Shown: positions 16,519 to 25,026, counted from the first letter of the stretch. The stretch: DNA of 32,011 nt from an uncultured Clostridia bacterium (GCA_947629045.1 CANRCF010000002.1:1-32011), one strand, 5' to 3'. Program-made: numbers and translations. Notes: generated from the sequence alone by a model not told the origin.

Positions 16519-16566
16519 AAAAAGTGCATATAAATATTAGATATTATTCTAACTTTTATATGCACT
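16519..16566 (-). terminator. Terminator after the Spo0E-like gene
   Basis: A 12-bp stem AGTGCATATAAA/TTTATATGCACT (16523-16534, 16555-16566) with a smaller hairpin in its loop and a U5 tract on the minus strand. It lies 53 nt after the stop and shares the AGTGCAT stem core with the terminator at 14854-14882. Confidence 0.85.
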
Positions 16567-16619
16567 CTATAAAATTTATAAAATTTATACATTCAATAAA
16601 ATCATTTTTAGTTTAGATT

Positions 16620-16862
16620 TTATTTAGAATAAGTTATACTTTTTTCATCTTTATTTAGTTTATACTTTGTATCTTTATTTTTCTTTTCATTAGCTTTTTT
16701 GCTTTTTCTTTTTGCCTGCTTTAGATTAACTTCTGTGCTGTAATATTCAGCAATTAGTTGATCTAGCTCAACACTAAGTTGGTAAGTAATTGCATAATCA
16801 TCTTTATTGATAATACTTTCATGTAGTTTTTCCCTTAATTTACAAATTTCATCATTTAACAT
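16620..16862 (-). CDS. Spo0E-like sporulation regulatory protein
   Basis: An 80-aa protein. Its N-terminal half (IxxLRxxLxxxI..., then LSVELDQLIAEYY) matches the Spo0E family, small helical-hairpin phosphatases that dephosphorylate Spo0A~P; the usual signature is SQELD. Here the S and ELD are kept but Q is replaced by V, so activity is not certain. The C-terminal half is Lys-rich and variable. ATG 16862 is chosen over the upstream GTG at 16871 because AGGAGA sits about 10 nt before it and only 1 nt before the GTG. It suggests a Spo0A-containing, probably spore-forming host. Confidence 0.75.
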   Translation of the reverse strand: MLNDEICKLREKLHESIINKDDYAITYQLSVELDQLIAEYYSTEVNLKQAKRKSKKANEKKNKDTKYKLNKDEKSITYSK

Positions 16863-16907
16863 AACAATCACTCTCCTATTTACATTTTTTATCTTTTGTA
16901 TATATTT

Positions 16908-16936
16908 AAAATACCATATTTTTACAAATTAGTCAA
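16908..16936 (-). promoter_or_regulatory. Promoter of the Spo0E-like gene
   Basis: Minus strand -35 TTGACT (16936-16931), 17-bp spacer, -10 TATTTT (16913-16908). The rest of the 16937-17150 spacer is T-rich and shows no convincing gene. Confidence 0.6.
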
Positions 16937-17150
16937 TGTTTTTTTCAGTATTTGTAGGATTTTGAGGATTTTTTATGTTTATTTTTTCGCTATTTTTTTA
17001 CTTTTTTCGACTTTTATTGACTATCCCTATTTTTGTTCGTCAAGTTAGTTTATTTTTAGCGAATTTTCGCAAGCTTAAATTTTTACCACTTCTTAGGTTT
17101 AGTATTAAAATTTTTTTACCTTTTAAAAAGAAAGTTTGTCTTTTTACAAC

Positions 17151-17185
17151 AAAAAACTTAAAATAAGTTTTTTACCTATTTTAAG
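17151..17185 (-). terminator. Terminator after yfmH
   Basis: Stem CTTAAAATA/TATTTTAAG (17177-17185 with 17157-17165) followed on the minus strand by six U. It lies 36 nt past the stop of yfmH. Confidence 0.82.
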
Positions 17186-17221
17186 ATTTTTATTATTTCT
17201 AGTTCAATTTTTAAATCATAT

Positions 17222-18496
17222 TTAGTTTGGTTCTACAACAGACATTACTTTATTTTCTTTTTTGAAAAGTTCTTTTAATATATTTTCTGTGTATTCTTTT
17301 GTTACTGTTTCAAATTGTTCAATGTAATCAAAGCTTTGCACACCTTTCATTGTATCTGCTAAAAACATTCTAGCAATATCTGCTACACTGTTGTATTCTA
17401 TAACATAGTCCCCATATATTTTTCTTCTTATTTGCTCAAATCTTTCTGCATCTAAGCCATCTTTTTGCATTTTTTCTATTTCTTGTAAAATTCCCTCTTC
17501 TACTTTTTTAGGATCTTTAGAGTTTGCTGATATTAAAACATGTGAATATTGTTCATTTGATTCATAGTCAAAGTCTGGCTGTGCAAGTAATAAGCCTTCT
17601 TTATAGCATTTTTCATATAATTTTGAGCTTTTTCCAATTATCATGTTCAATATAATTTCTACTGCTATATGTTTTTTCACTCTTTGTGTTTTCTCGGTTT
17701 GAGCATCTCTATAACCCATCATAAATATTGGTGTACTTACTTCCATTTTCACACTTTTATATTCTTTGTTTATTTTTTCTTCTTTTGGTGGATATATTCT
17801 TTTAATTTCTCCTTGATTTTCTTTTGGTAATAGCTGACTTTTTATTTTTTCTAATAATTCTTGTGGCTCAAAATCTCCACAAGCTACTAATACCATATTT
17901 GATGGATGATAAAATGTGTTATAGCATTTATATAATACATCAGGATTTATCTCGCTAATTGATTCTACAGTTCCTGCAATGTCTATTTTTATTGGATTCT
18001 CTTTATACATACAGTCTAATGCGTTCATATATAATTGCCAGCCCGGATCGTCATCATACATTCTTATTTCTTGCCCTATTATGCCTTTTTCTTTTTCCAC
18101 ATTTTCGTCTGTAAAATATGGGTGTTGCACATAATCTAGTAGTTCTTTTAATCCTTCATCAAAGTGACTTGTACATTCAAAAAGGTATGCAGTATGGTCG
18201 TTTGTAGTATATGCGTTTGCATCAATTCCAAGTGCCATTAATGTGTCTAAGCTGTTTGTTCCATTTGGTTGTTCAAACATTTTATGCTCCAAGAAATGTG
18301 CTACACCATCTGGAATATATACTTCTTCACCAGTTTTTGGCATTATGAAGTGATTATCAATAGAACCAAAGTGTGTTCCCCATATTATATATTTTTTCTT
18401 TGTATTCTTTTTTGGTATAATTATTATTTTTAATCCATTTTCAAGTTCTTCTACATAGGCTTTTTCCTTAATTTTTAAACTTTCTATAACTTTCAT
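17222..18496 (-). CDS. yfmH: M16 family zinc metallopeptidase YfmH
   Basis: A 424-aa insulinase-family protein. The inverted zinc motif HFLEH is at residues 67-71 and the second acidic ligand region (ENVEKEKGIIGQEI) is near 131-144, so this is the catalytic partner. A C-terminal M16 domain follows. It is encoded directly downstream of its inactive partner YfmF, as in many Firmicutes (ymfF-ymfH in Bacillus). The pair is linked by annotation to the EF-P modification locus, but its substrate is not clear from sequence. ATG 18496 (AAGGAGGAATT-ATG) is clearly preferred over the in-frame ATG at 18559, which has no ribosome site and sits 13 nt after the yfmF stop. Confidence 0.92.
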   Translation of the reverse strand: MKVIESLKIKEKAYVEELENGLKIIIIPKKNTKKKYIIWGTHFGSIDNHFIMPKTGEEVYIPDGVAHFLEHKMFEQPNGTNSLDTLMALGIDANAYTTNDHTAYLFECTSHFDEGLKELLDYVQHPYFTDENVEKEKGIIGQEIRMYDDDPGWQLYMNALDCMYKENPIKIDIAGTVESISEINPDVLYKCYNTFYHPSNMVLVACGDFEPQELLEKIKSQLLPKENQGEIKRIYPPKEEKINKEYKSVKMEVSTPIFMMGYRDAQTEKTQRVKKHIAVEIILNMIIGKSSKLYEKCYKEGLLLAQPDFDYESNEQYSHVLISANSKDPKKVEEGILQEIEKMQKDGLDAERFEQIRRKIYGDYVIEYNSVADIARMFLADTMKGVQSFDYIEQFETVTKEYTENILKELFKKENKVMSVVEPN

Positions 18497-18571
18497 AATT
18501 CCTCCTTGTATCTGTTTAAAATAAGCTTTTTTACAAGTTTGTTTTTTATTAAATATCATTTCATATTATCA

Positions 18572-19933
18572 TTAATCTCTTAAAAAATAAATTGTATTTA
18601 TTGTAACAGTTTTTGCTAAATCAATTATTTGCTCTTTTGTTACATCTTTTATTTTTTCTGCATATTCTTCAACACTTACAAATCTATCTGCTAATTCTTG
18701 ACCATAATAATATGTTATTTCTGTATCTTGCTCCTCTGTTATTCCCTCTATTGATGCTAAAATTAACTCTTTGCTGTTTTTAATGTCTTCGTCTGTGAAG
18801 TTTCCATTTTTCATGTCTTCTAATTGTTCTTTTATTGTGTCTAATGCTTTTTGGTAATTATCTATTTCAATTCCACAGCGAATAAATATTGCATTTTTTA
18901 CTCTTATATATCCTGAGTTTGCAGTATATGCTAAGCTATTTTTTTCACGTACATTTTGGAATAGCTTTGAGTTTGCTCCACCACCTAGAATTGCATTATA
19001 TACTGATGCTATAAATCTTGAATTTTCTTTAGTTTCATTTACATCTAAGCCTATTACTAATTTTCCTTGTGCTATTTGCATACTTTCAGTTACAACATTT
19101 TCATTTTTATCTTTGTTTTCATTATTTTCCCTGCTTTCTTTTTGCTCGTTTGCATCCATGTCTTTTTGAGTTTTATCTTGCTCATCTCTTTCTGTGACTC
19201 CCTTTGCTTCTGTTGTTTCATTATTAATAATATAGTTAGGTTTTCTTTCTTTTAAGTTTTGTATGTTTTCATTTTGCTCTATAATTTCTTTTACATTTTT
19301 GTTCTTTAGTCTTCCTGAGCAGAATATATCTATTTTCGCTGCAGATATTAATTCTTGATAATATTTATATAAAGTTTCTGGTGTTATACTTTCTAAGTCT
19401 TCTACATATCCGTATTTATATAGTCCATAAGGCTTGCCTTTAAACATTTCTTCTGTACATCTATCATATGCATATCTATCTTTCTGGTCTATTTTTGCTT
19501 CTATTATTTGCTTTAAGTTTTGTTTTTCACCTTCTACATATTCTGATTTAAATACCCCATTTTCTGTGTATGGATTAAAGCTTAAGTCTAGTAATATTCC
19601 TAAACTTTCTTTTATTAGCTCTTCTGGTTTTGGCAAAAATTCTTCACTTAATGCTTCTAGATAGAATTTTAAAATGTGATTATCTCCTGTTTTTTCTATT
19701 CCACAATTAAAGCTTGCACCATACATCATTTCTAGCTTTTTGCTTATTTGTTCCTGCGATGGCAAGTTTTTTGTACCTCTTCTTAATACTGCTGATATTA
19801 ATGCATCTAATGTTACATTTTCTCTTTTTAATGGTGTTGCTATAAATATAGCATATAGGTTTGTTTTGTAATTTTCTGTTTGTATTTGATGAAGTGTAAT
19901 ACCTTGCTTTATTTCTTGTTTTTCATAGTTCAT
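18572..19933 (-). CDS. yfmF: M16 family inactive partner YfmF
   Basis: A 453-aa M16-fold protein whose zinc motif position (LISAVLRRGTKNLPSQEQ) lacks HXXEH, so it is not itself a peptidase. The two M16 domains are separated by an unusually charged linker (about residues 245-285, rich in Glu, Asn, Lys). The C-terminal domain keeps the FQNVREKNSLAYTANS substrate-binding block typical of the family. It would pair with YfmH to form the closed chamber of a two-chain M16 peptidase. Start ATG 19933 has GGAAAGG upstream and a promoter at 19978-20007; yfmH follows in the same transcript. Confidence 0.9.
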   Translation of the reverse strand: MNYEKQEIKQGITLHQIQTENYKTNLYAIFIATPLKRENVTLDALISAVLRRGTKNLPSQEQISKKLEMMYGASFNCGIEKTGDNHILKFYLEALSEEFLPKPEELIKESLGILLDLSFNPYTENGVFKSEYVEGEKQNLKQIIEAKIDQKDRYAYDRCTEEMFKGKPYGLYKYGYVEDLESITPETLYKYYQELISAAKIDIFCSGRLKNKNVKEIIEQNENIQNLKERKPNYIINNETTEAKGVTERDEQDKTQKDMDANEQKESRENNENKDKNENVVTESMQIAQGKLVIGLDVNETKENSRFIASVYNAILGGGANSKLFQNVREKNSLAYTANSGYIRVKNAIFIRCGIEIDNYQKALDTIKEQLEDMKNGNFTDEDIKNSKELILASIEGITEEQDTEITYYYGQELADRFVSVEEYAEKIKDVTKEQIIDLAKTVTINTIYFLRD

Positions 19934-19977
19934 AGTTTGTTTACCTTTCCTTTCCGTTTTTTCTATTTGCTTTTCCT

Positions 19978-20007
19978 ATTATAATCTATTTTTGGGAATT
20001 TATACAA
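19978..20007 (-). promoter_or_regulatory. Promoter of yfmF-yfmH
   Basis: Minus strand -35 TTGTAT (20007-20002), 18-bp spacer and -10 TATAAT (19983-19978), about 45 nt before the yfmF start. Confidence 0.62.
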
Positions 20008-20032
20008 GAGGATTTTAAAAAAGAAAGTACTA

Positions 20033-20068
20033 CAAAAAAAAAGAAAGAATTAATATTAGTTCTTTCTT
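20033..20068 (-). terminator. Second terminator after tsf
   Basis: Stem AAGAAAGAA/TTCTTTCTT (20041-20049 with 20060-20068) followed by at least eight U on the minus strand. It backs up the terminator at 20087-20130. Confidence 0.85.
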
Positions 20069-20086
20069 CTAATAATTTAAACTAAT

Positions 20087-20130
20087 AATTTTAAAAAATA
20101 AAGGAGACTAATTTAAATTTTAGTCTCCTT
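20087..20130 (-). terminator. First terminator after tsf
   Basis: Perfect 10-bp stem AAGGAGACTA/TAGTCTCCTT (20101-20110, 20121-20130) followed by UUUAUUUUUU on the minus strand, 45 nt past the tsf stop. Confidence 0.9.
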
Positions 20131-20174
20131 CATTTTTATAAATATTATCTATTCATTTGCTTTATTCATTTATT

Positions 20175-21056
20175 TTATCCATTCATTTGTTTTGCAACTT
20201 CTTCTGCAAAGTTTTCTTCTCTTTTTTGTAATCCTTCTCCTTTTTCAAATCTTGCAAATCTAACAACTTTTGCTCCATTTGCTTCTAGTAATTGATTTAT
20301 TTTTTGGTCTGGATTTTTAACAAATTCTTGCTCTACTAAGCAAATTTCTCCGTAGAATTTTCCAATTCTTCCTTGTACTATTTTTTCAGCTACTGCTTCT
20401 GGCTTTCCTTCATTCATAGCTTGTGCTTTTAGTATTTCCATTTCATGGTCTACTCTATCTTGTGGAACTGCGTTTCTATCTAAGTATTCAGGTCTTGCTG
20501 CTGCTATTTGCATGCATATATCTTTTGCTAGGTTGTTATTTCCGCCTTCCATTTCTACTAATACACCGATTTTTCCGTCACCATGGATGTAGCTTTCTAC
20601 TAATCCATTTGTTTCAAATCTTTCAAATCTACGGATTGACATATTTTCACCAATTGTAGCTATTTTTTCTGTTAATACTTCTTGTACTGTTTTGCTTTCA
20701 TCAGTGATAGATTTTTGTGCTAATAATTCTTCTACTGTTGCTGGATTTTTTTCAGCTACTTGTTTTGCTACATTTGCAACAAAGTTTCTGAATTCTTCAT
20801 TTTTAGCTACGAAGTCTGTTTCTGCATTTACTTCTACAACAACTCCTACTTTTCCGTTTTCTGTTACGTAAGTAGTTACTAATCCTTCTGCTGCAATTCT
20901 ATCTGATTTTTTAGCTGCTTTTGCTATTCCTCTTTCACGTAATAGCTCAATTGCCTTTTCTTCGTCTCCATTTGTTTCTGTTAATACTTTTTTGCAGTCC
21001 ATCATGCCTGCACCTGTTTTTTCTCTTAAAGCTTTTACTTGTTCAGCAGTAATCAT
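20175..21056 (-). CDS. tsf: Elongation factor Ts
   Basis: A 293-aa guanine-nucleotide exchange factor for EF-Tu. The N-terminal UBA-like domain (VKALREKTGAGMMDCKKVL), the TDFVA motif (ETDFVAKNEEF) and the core and C-terminal subdomains are all present at normal length. The start is set at ATG 21056 because AGGAGG is 8 nt upstream. The in-frame ATG at 21062 would leave only 2 nt. It is second in the rpsB-tsf operon and is closed by two tandem terminators. Confidence 0.97.
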   Translation of the reverse strand: MITAEQVKALREKTGAGMMDCKKVLTETNGDEEKAIELLRERGIAKAAKKSDRIAAEGLVTTYVTENGKVGVVVEVNAETDFVAKNEEFRNFVANVAKQVAEKNPATVEELLAQKSITDESKTVQEVLTEKIATIGENMSIRRFERFETNGLVESYIHGDGKIGVLVEMEGGNNNLAKDICMQIAAARPEYLDRNAVPQDRVDHEMEILKAQAMNEGKPEAVAEKIVQGRIGKFYGEICLVEQEFVKNPDQKINQLLEANGAKVVRFARFEKGEGLQKREENFAEEVAKQMNG

Positions 21057-21078
21057 TTTCATTTCCTCCTTATTTTTG

Positions 21079-21123
21079 AAAAGGATGTATTCTTTTCTTA
21101 AATTTGTATGATAAGATACATCC
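21079..21123 (-). terminator. rpsB-tsf intergenic hairpin (partial terminator)
   Basis: An 8-bp stem GGATGTAT/ATACATCC (21116-21123 with 21083-21090) followed by only four U on the minus strand. It lies between rpsB and tsf and could lower tsf relative to rpsB by partial termination or protect the rpsB 3' end. Confidence 0.55.
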
Positions 21124-21176
21124 CTTTATTTTTATTATTTTATTTTTAACCAATATTATTTTAGTTATTCCATTAA

Positions 21177-22049
21177 TTATTCAGCTGTTTCTTCTTTTGG
21201 TTCAGCTTTTTTTCTTGTTCTTTTTGGTTTTTCTGTAACTTCTTCTACTTTTTCAGTTTCTTCAGCTTTAACTTCATCAGCTGTTTCAACTACTTCTTCC
21301 ATATCAGTAGGTTCTACTTCTTCTACCATTTCTTCTGTCATAGTTTCTTCTGCTGTTTCCATAGATTCGCCTTGTCTTCCTTCAATAACCGCATTTGCCA
21401 TGCAATCTACTATTAATTTTACTGCACGAATTGCATCATCATTTCCTGGAATTACATAGTCTACATCTTCTGGGTTACAGTTTGTATCAACTAAACCGAT
21501 TACTGGAATTCCTAATTTTCTAGCTTCTAAAATTCCGATTCTTTCCTTCTTAGGGTCTACTATAAACATAACACCTGGTATTTCTGTCATGTTCTTGATT
21601 CCACCAAGATTTTTTTCTAGTTTTTCTTTTTCTTTCTTTAAAAGAATAACTTCTTTTTTAGGTAATACTTCAAATGTACCATTTGCTTCCATTTCTTCTA
21701 ATTCTGCTAATCTAGCTAGCACCTTTTTAATAGTTTGGAAGTTTGTTAATGTACCACCTAACCATCTTTGGTCTACATAGTACATACCGCATTTTTCTGC
21801 AGCTTCTTTAACACATTCTTGTGCTTGTTTTTTTGTTCCTACAAATAGAACTGTTTTTCCTTGCTCTGCTTGTTCTTTAAGAAATGCATAAGCTTCATCT
21901 AATTTTTTTGATGTCTTTTGTAGGTCGATGATGTGGATACCATTTCTAGCTTGGAATATATATTCAGCCATTTTTGGTTCCCATCTTCTTGTTTGATGTC
22001 CAAAGTGAACACCTGCTTCTAGTAATTGTTTCATTGCAACTACTGCCAT
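21177..22049 (-). CDS. rpsB: 30S ribosomal protein S2
   Basis: A 290-aa S2 protein. The N-terminal signature ([20 protein letters not shown]), the coiled-coil insert ([20 protein letters not shown]) and the core ([20 protein letters not shown]) are intact. Residues from about 232 form an acidic Glu/Thr/Val tail ending in a short basic patch ([11 protein letters not shown]) and are longer than in typical S2 (about 230-250 aa). Ribosome site AAGGAGG is 8 nt before ATG 22049. A long structured leader precedes it. Confidence 0.97.
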   Translation of the reverse strand: MAVVAMKQLLEAGVHFGHQTRRWEPKMAEYIFQARNGIHIIDLQKTSKKLDEAYAFLKEQAEQGKTVLFVGTKKQAQECVKEAAEKCGMYYVDQRWLGGTLTNFQTIKKVLARLAELEEMEANGTFEVLPKKEVILLKKEKEKLEKNLGGIKNMTEIPGVMFIVDPKKERIGILEARKLGIPVIGLVDTNCNPEDVDYVIPGNDDAIRAVKLIVDCMANAVIEGRQGESMETAEETMTEEMVEEVEPTDMEEVVETADEVKAEETEKVEEVTEKPKRTRKKAEPKEETAE

Positions 22050-22182
22050 AATTTTTTCCTCCTTTTAGTTTTTCCTCCATATTGCTACAAGCGCATAAAA
22101 AAACTTGCTTATGATAAAGCACGGTAGTACTATAAAAACAAGCACTATTTTTATGCTGACAATATGTGTGTATTTTTTAACG
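22050..22182 (-). promoter_or_regulatory. Structured rpsB leader, possible attenuator
   Basis: The predicted 133-nt leader can form an extended hairpin. GTTGCT at its 5' end pairs with AGCAAT, GCATAAAAA (22156-22148) pairs with TTTTTATGC (22101-22093), and CTTG pairs with CAAG. Within it, TGCTT/AAGCA followed by seven U could instead form a short terminator. The U-run belongs to both structures, so they exclude each other. Autoregulation by S2 is the obvious hypothesis; I do not match it to a named leader family. Confidence 0.5.
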
Positions 22183-22188
22183 AGCAAC

Positions 22189-22218
22189 ATTATATCACAA
22201 AAAGTGTTGCTAATGCAA
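22189..22218 (-). promoter_or_regulatory. Promoter of rpsB-tsf
   Basis: Minus strand -35 TTGCAT (22218-22213), 18-bp spacer, -10 TATAAT (22194-22189). The -35 box lies inside the hairpin of the upstream rubredoxin terminator. Confidence 0.6.
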
Positions 22219-22226
22219 CACTTTTT
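22199..22226 (-). terminator. Terminator after rubredoxin
   Basis: Perfect 12-bp stem AAAAAGTGTTGC/GCAACACTTTTT with a 4-nt loop and a U-run on the minus strand, about 95 nt after the rubredoxin stop. Confidence 0.88.
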
Positions 22227-22321
22227 TTAATTTTTTGTTTAAACTTTTATTTTTTACTTAGAAATTTTCTATCTTATATATGATTAATATATTTTTAGTA
22301 ATAAAAAATTTTAATAGTTGA

Positions 22322-22462
22322 CTATTCTTCAACTAATTTAAATTGGTCTTTTCCAACTCCGCATAATGGGCAGGTCCAATCTTCTGGTAGGTCTTCCCAT
22401 TTTACTCCTTCTTTAGCTTCATCATATACATAACCACATATTTGGCACACATATTTTTTCAT
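22322..22462 (-). CDS. Rubredoxin (short form)
   Basis: A 46-aa one-iron electron carrier. It opens [15 protein letters not shown] and has CPLCG near the C-terminus, supplying the four cysteine ligands (CxxC...CxxC). It is several residues shorter than the usual 52-54 aa: the loop between the two pairs ([16 protein letters not shown]) lacks the common GDP/PGT segment. The start has GGAAA upstream, weak. It lies 45 nt downstream of the rubrerythrin gene and is the likely electron donor to it in peroxide detoxification. Confidence 0.92.
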   Translation of the reverse strand: MKKYVCQICGYVYDEAKEGVKWEDLPEDWTCPLCGVGKDQFKLVEE

Positions 22463-22507
22463 AACTTTGTTTCCTTTCTATTTTATAATTATTAACCTTG
22501 TATAAAA

Positions 22508-23056
22508 CTATTCAAAATATCTTTTTAATAATCCGTCAAATCCTCTACCATGACGAGCTTCGTCTTTGCACATTTCATGAACTGTATCATGTATTGCATC
22601 ATATCCAAGCTCTTTTGCTCTTGTTGCAAGTTCTTTTTTACCTTTACAAGCACCATGCTCTGCCATTGCTCTTAATGTTACATTTTTCTTTGTGTCTGCA
22701 TATACAACTTCTCCTAATAATTCTGCAAATTTAGCAGCATGCTCTGCTTCTTCAAATGCATATCTTTTGAAGGCTTCTGCAATTTCTGGATAACCTTCTC
22801 TATCTGCTTGTCTGCTCATTGCTAGGTACATACCTACTTCTGAACATTCCCCTGCAAAGTTTTCTCTTAATCCTTTTACTACTTCTTCATCTAAACCTTG
22901 TGCAACACCTATTACATGCTCATCTGCATAAGTTTTTTCTTGAGACTCTTCTTTTAATTCAAATTTATCTTTTGGAGCACCACATTGTGGGCATTTTTCT
23001 GGAGCTTCTTCTCCAAAGTGGATATATCCACATACTTTACATACATAAGCTTTCAT
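22508..23056 (-). CDS. Reverse rubrerythrin (N-terminal rubredoxin domain)
   Basis: A 182-aa non-haem iron peroxidase. A rubredoxin-like Cys4 domain comes first (VCKVCGY at 5-11 and CPQCG near 22-26), then a ferritin-like four-helix diiron domain. Its metal ligands sit in [23 protein letters not shown] and [13 protein letters not shown]. The domain order is opposite to classical rubrerythrin and is typical of clostridial reverse rubrerythrins, which reduce H2O2 and protect anaerobes from oxygen. Ribosome site AAGGAGG; promoter at 23092-23121; rubredoxin follows in the same unit. Confidence 0.95.
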   Translation of the reverse strand: MKAYVCKVCGYIHFGEEAPEKCPQCGAPKDKFELKEESQEKTYADEHVIGVAQGLDEEVVKGLRENFAGECSEVGMYLAMSRQADREGYPEIAEAFKRYAFEEAEHAAKFAELLGEVVYADTKKNVTLRAMAEHGACKGKKELATRAKELGYDAIHDTVHEMCKDEARHGRGFDGLLKRYFE

Positions 23057-23091
23057 TGTATTTTTCCTCCTTGTTTATTTACTTCGTCAAT

Positions 23092-23121
23092 ATTATATAT
23101 CTTTAATTGCATATTTTTCAA
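23092..23121 (-). promoter_or_regulatory. Promoter of rubrerythrin-rubredoxin
   Basis: Minus strand -35 TTGAAA (23121-23116), 18-bp spacer, -10 TATAAT (23097-23092), with a leader of about 35 nt. Confidence 0.68.
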
Positions 23122-23300
23122 TGGCTATTATAAATATTTTTTATTAAAATACTTTTAGTAAAAAATAAGTAGAAAATGTTCTAATTAAAATATTTTTATA
23201 AATTTTTCAACATTTTTAGATTTTTTTCTATTTTTTATACCATTTTTTATTTGTTTGTGATATACTTCGTTTAGTTAATTTTCTGTGGAGGTTTTTAGTT

Positions 23301-23555
23301 ATGAATTTTAATAAATGTAGTCGTTGTGGTAGTTTCTTTATTTCAGATAATTCAGTATGTCCAAATTGTGAAGCAAAGGACCAAATGGAGATTAATAAAT
23401 TAAAAAATTACATTGAAGAAAATGTAGCTGGAACTTATAATATGGATAATGTTATTTCTTCTACAGGAATTACTTATAGAAATTTAAATCGTTTCTTAGC
23501 TCAAGAACAATTTGCTGATTTTGCAAAACAAATTAACCAAACAAAGCTTGACTAG
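23301..23555 (+). CDS. Zinc-ribbon protein with helical C-terminus (YvyF-like)
   Basis: An 84-aa protein. The first 24 residues carry CSRCGSFF and CPNCEA, a Cys4 zinc ribbon. The rest is helical and resembles a winged-helix/HTH half (NVAGTYNMDNVISSTGITYR, then NLNRFLAQEQF). This arrangement resembles the small YvyF/TIGR03826 proteins found next to flagellar regulators in Bacillus, but no motility gene is nearby. The ribosome site GGAGG is 9 nt before ATG 23301. A terminator follows. The DNA-binding role is inferred. Confidence 0.75.
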   Translation: MNFNKCSRCGSFFISDNSVCPNCEAKDQMEINKLKNYIEENVAGTYNMDNVISSTGITYRNLNRFLAQEQFADFAKQINQTKLD

Positions 23556-23578
23556 GTTTATTTCATATATAAAAAAAT

Positions 23579-23611
23579 AGGCTGTACCAAATGTGTACAG
23601 TCTGTTTATTT
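23579..23611 (+). terminator. Terminator after the zinc-ribbon gene
   Basis: Stem AGGCTGTAC/GTACAGTCT (23579-23587, 23595-23603, one G-U pair) followed by GTTTATTTTT on the plus strand, 23 nt after the stop. Confidence 0.8.
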
Positions 23612-23683
23612 TTCTAATAATTTTATTTAGCATAGATAATGTTATAACTACTTAATTATAGAGTTTCTACATTTATAAATTTC

Positions 23684-24334
23684 CTATATAAAGTTCTTAA
23701 TAAAGCTTTTTCTATGTAGTGGGCATGGTCCATATTCTTTAATTGCTTGTATATGACTACTTGTTCCATAGCCTTTATGTTTTATAAATCCATATTGTGG
23801 GTAAACTTCGTCCCATTGTCTCATTATTCTATCCCTTGTAACTTTTGCAATTATTGATGCACATGCAATTGAATAGCTAATTGCATCACCATGTATTATT
23901 GATTTATATGGTATTCCGTCTGTATCTATTTTTGTAAGTGCATCTACTAAAATTACTTCTGGCTTTGGTAAACTTTTTTCATTTAGCATTTGCTCTGTTT
24001 CTTTTATTGCTATATTTAATCCTTTTTTTGTTGCTTGCAATATATTTATTTCATCTATTTCATTTTGTCCTATTATTCCTACACCATAACTAATAGCCTC
24101 TTCAGTAATTAATTCGTATAGTTTTTCCCTTTTCTTTTCTGATACTTTTTTTGAATCATTTACCCCTTCTATCATAGAATTTTCTGGCATTATACAACAT
24201 GCAACAACTACTGGTCCTGCTAGTGGTCCTCTTCCTGCTTCATCTATTCCTGCAATTAATTTTATTCCCTTTTTGTAAAATTCATTTTCTTCTTTTTTTA
24301 AGTTTGTTAATCTTTCTAATTCTTTTTCTTTCAT
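23684..24334 (-). CDS. rnhB: Ribonuclease HII
   Basis: A 216-aa enzyme that cleaves RNA in RNA-DNA hybrids and removes misincorporated ribonucleotides. The catalytic block AGIDEAGRGPLAGPVV (Asp31, Glu32) is at the N-terminus, with the third acidic residue in VILVDALTKID and the family block SYSIACASIIAKVTRDR after it. An N-terminal extension of about 25 charged residues precedes the catalytic core. Ribosome site AAAAGGAAG lies before ATG 24334. It converges with the plus-strand zinc-ribbon gene. Confidence 0.96.
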   Translation of the reverse strand: MKEKELERLTNLKKEENEFYKKGIKLIAGIDEAGRGPLAGPVVVACCIMPENSMIEGVNDSKKVSEKKREKLYELITEEAISYGVGIIGQNEIDEINILQATKKGLNIAIKETEQMLNEKSLPKPEVILVDALTKIDTDGIPYKSIIHGDAISYSIACASIIAKVTRDRIMRQWDEVYPQYGFIKHKGYGTSSHIQAIKEYGPCPLHRKSFIKNFI

Positions 24335-24528
24335 TTTTTCTTCCTTTTTTGGTTTCTTTTTTAGCTACTTTTTGGCTTCCTTTTTGTTTTTTTACCACCT
24401 TTTTGTGACTTAGGTTTTATTTAGGCTTTTTGCGTATTGCAATACTTCTCTTATTAGTATTAAACTTTCACTAGCAGATTTAGTTTTGTACATTTTCTTT
24501 ATTTACCATTCTACTTTTTCTTTATCTT

Positions 24529-25026
24529 TTACTCTTTAGCATTTTCATCAATAACTAGGTTTTCTATTTCTGTTAATTTATAATAAGTTTCTCCATCAGA
24601 ATATACAAATCCTTTAGTATAGTAGACTTCATACGTGTTATATTCTACTACATAATAATTATTTTCTTCTAACATTACATTTTCTAATTTTAGTTCGTTT
24701 AAATTTTCCTTATTTAAAACATAATATTTCTTTTCTTTATCTTCTATATTTATTTCTTCGCTTTCTATCAAATTGCTAATTGCGGGGTCATCTTTCATTT
24801 CTGCTATTTTGGTTCCTTTAAGTACTTCATCTTTCTTTTGTAAAGTGTATTCTCCTGATATTGTTTTTACTTTTGCTTGAACTAATAGTATATCTGTTTT
24901 TAAATCTTCTAGGCTTGATTTTGCATATTCAATTCTAAAATAGTATACTACTGCAAAAACTAATGCAGCAATAACAACTACAAAAACTGCTGTTGTAACT
25001 AAAGTCATTCCTTTTTCGTTTTTCAT
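24529..25026 (-). CDS. Prepilin-like protein (class III signal)
   Basis: A 165-aa protein that starts MKNEKGMTLVTTAVFVVVIA: a short basic leader, a Gly before the cleavage point and a long hydrophobic helix (residues 7-29), as in type IV prepilins and ComG pseudopilins. The usual Glu at +5 is replaced by Thr. An extracellular helical and beta-rich part follows without cysteine pairs. No pilus assembly genes (PilB/PilC/PilD) are in the window. There is no Shine-Dalgarno before ATG 25026. It may instead be a simple membrane-anchored secreted protein. Confidence 0.7.
   Translation of the reverse strand: MKNEKGMTLVTTAVFVVVIAALVFAVVYYFRIEYAKSSLEDLKTDILLVQAKVKTISGEYTLQKKDEVLKGTKIAEMKDDPAISNLIESEEINIEDKEKKYYVLNKENLNELKLENVMLEENNYYVVEYNTYEVYYTKGFVYSDGETYYKLTEIENLVIDENAKE

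Noticed and set aside
16975-17166. 63-aa plus-strand open frame in the T-rich spacer
   Set aside because: Phe/Leu-rich composition reflects T-rich DNA, there is no ribosome site, and it runs into the yfmH terminator.
24449-24460. GTATTGCAATAC palindrome as terminator of the prepilin gene
   Set aside because: The stem is short and no U-run follows on the minus strand.
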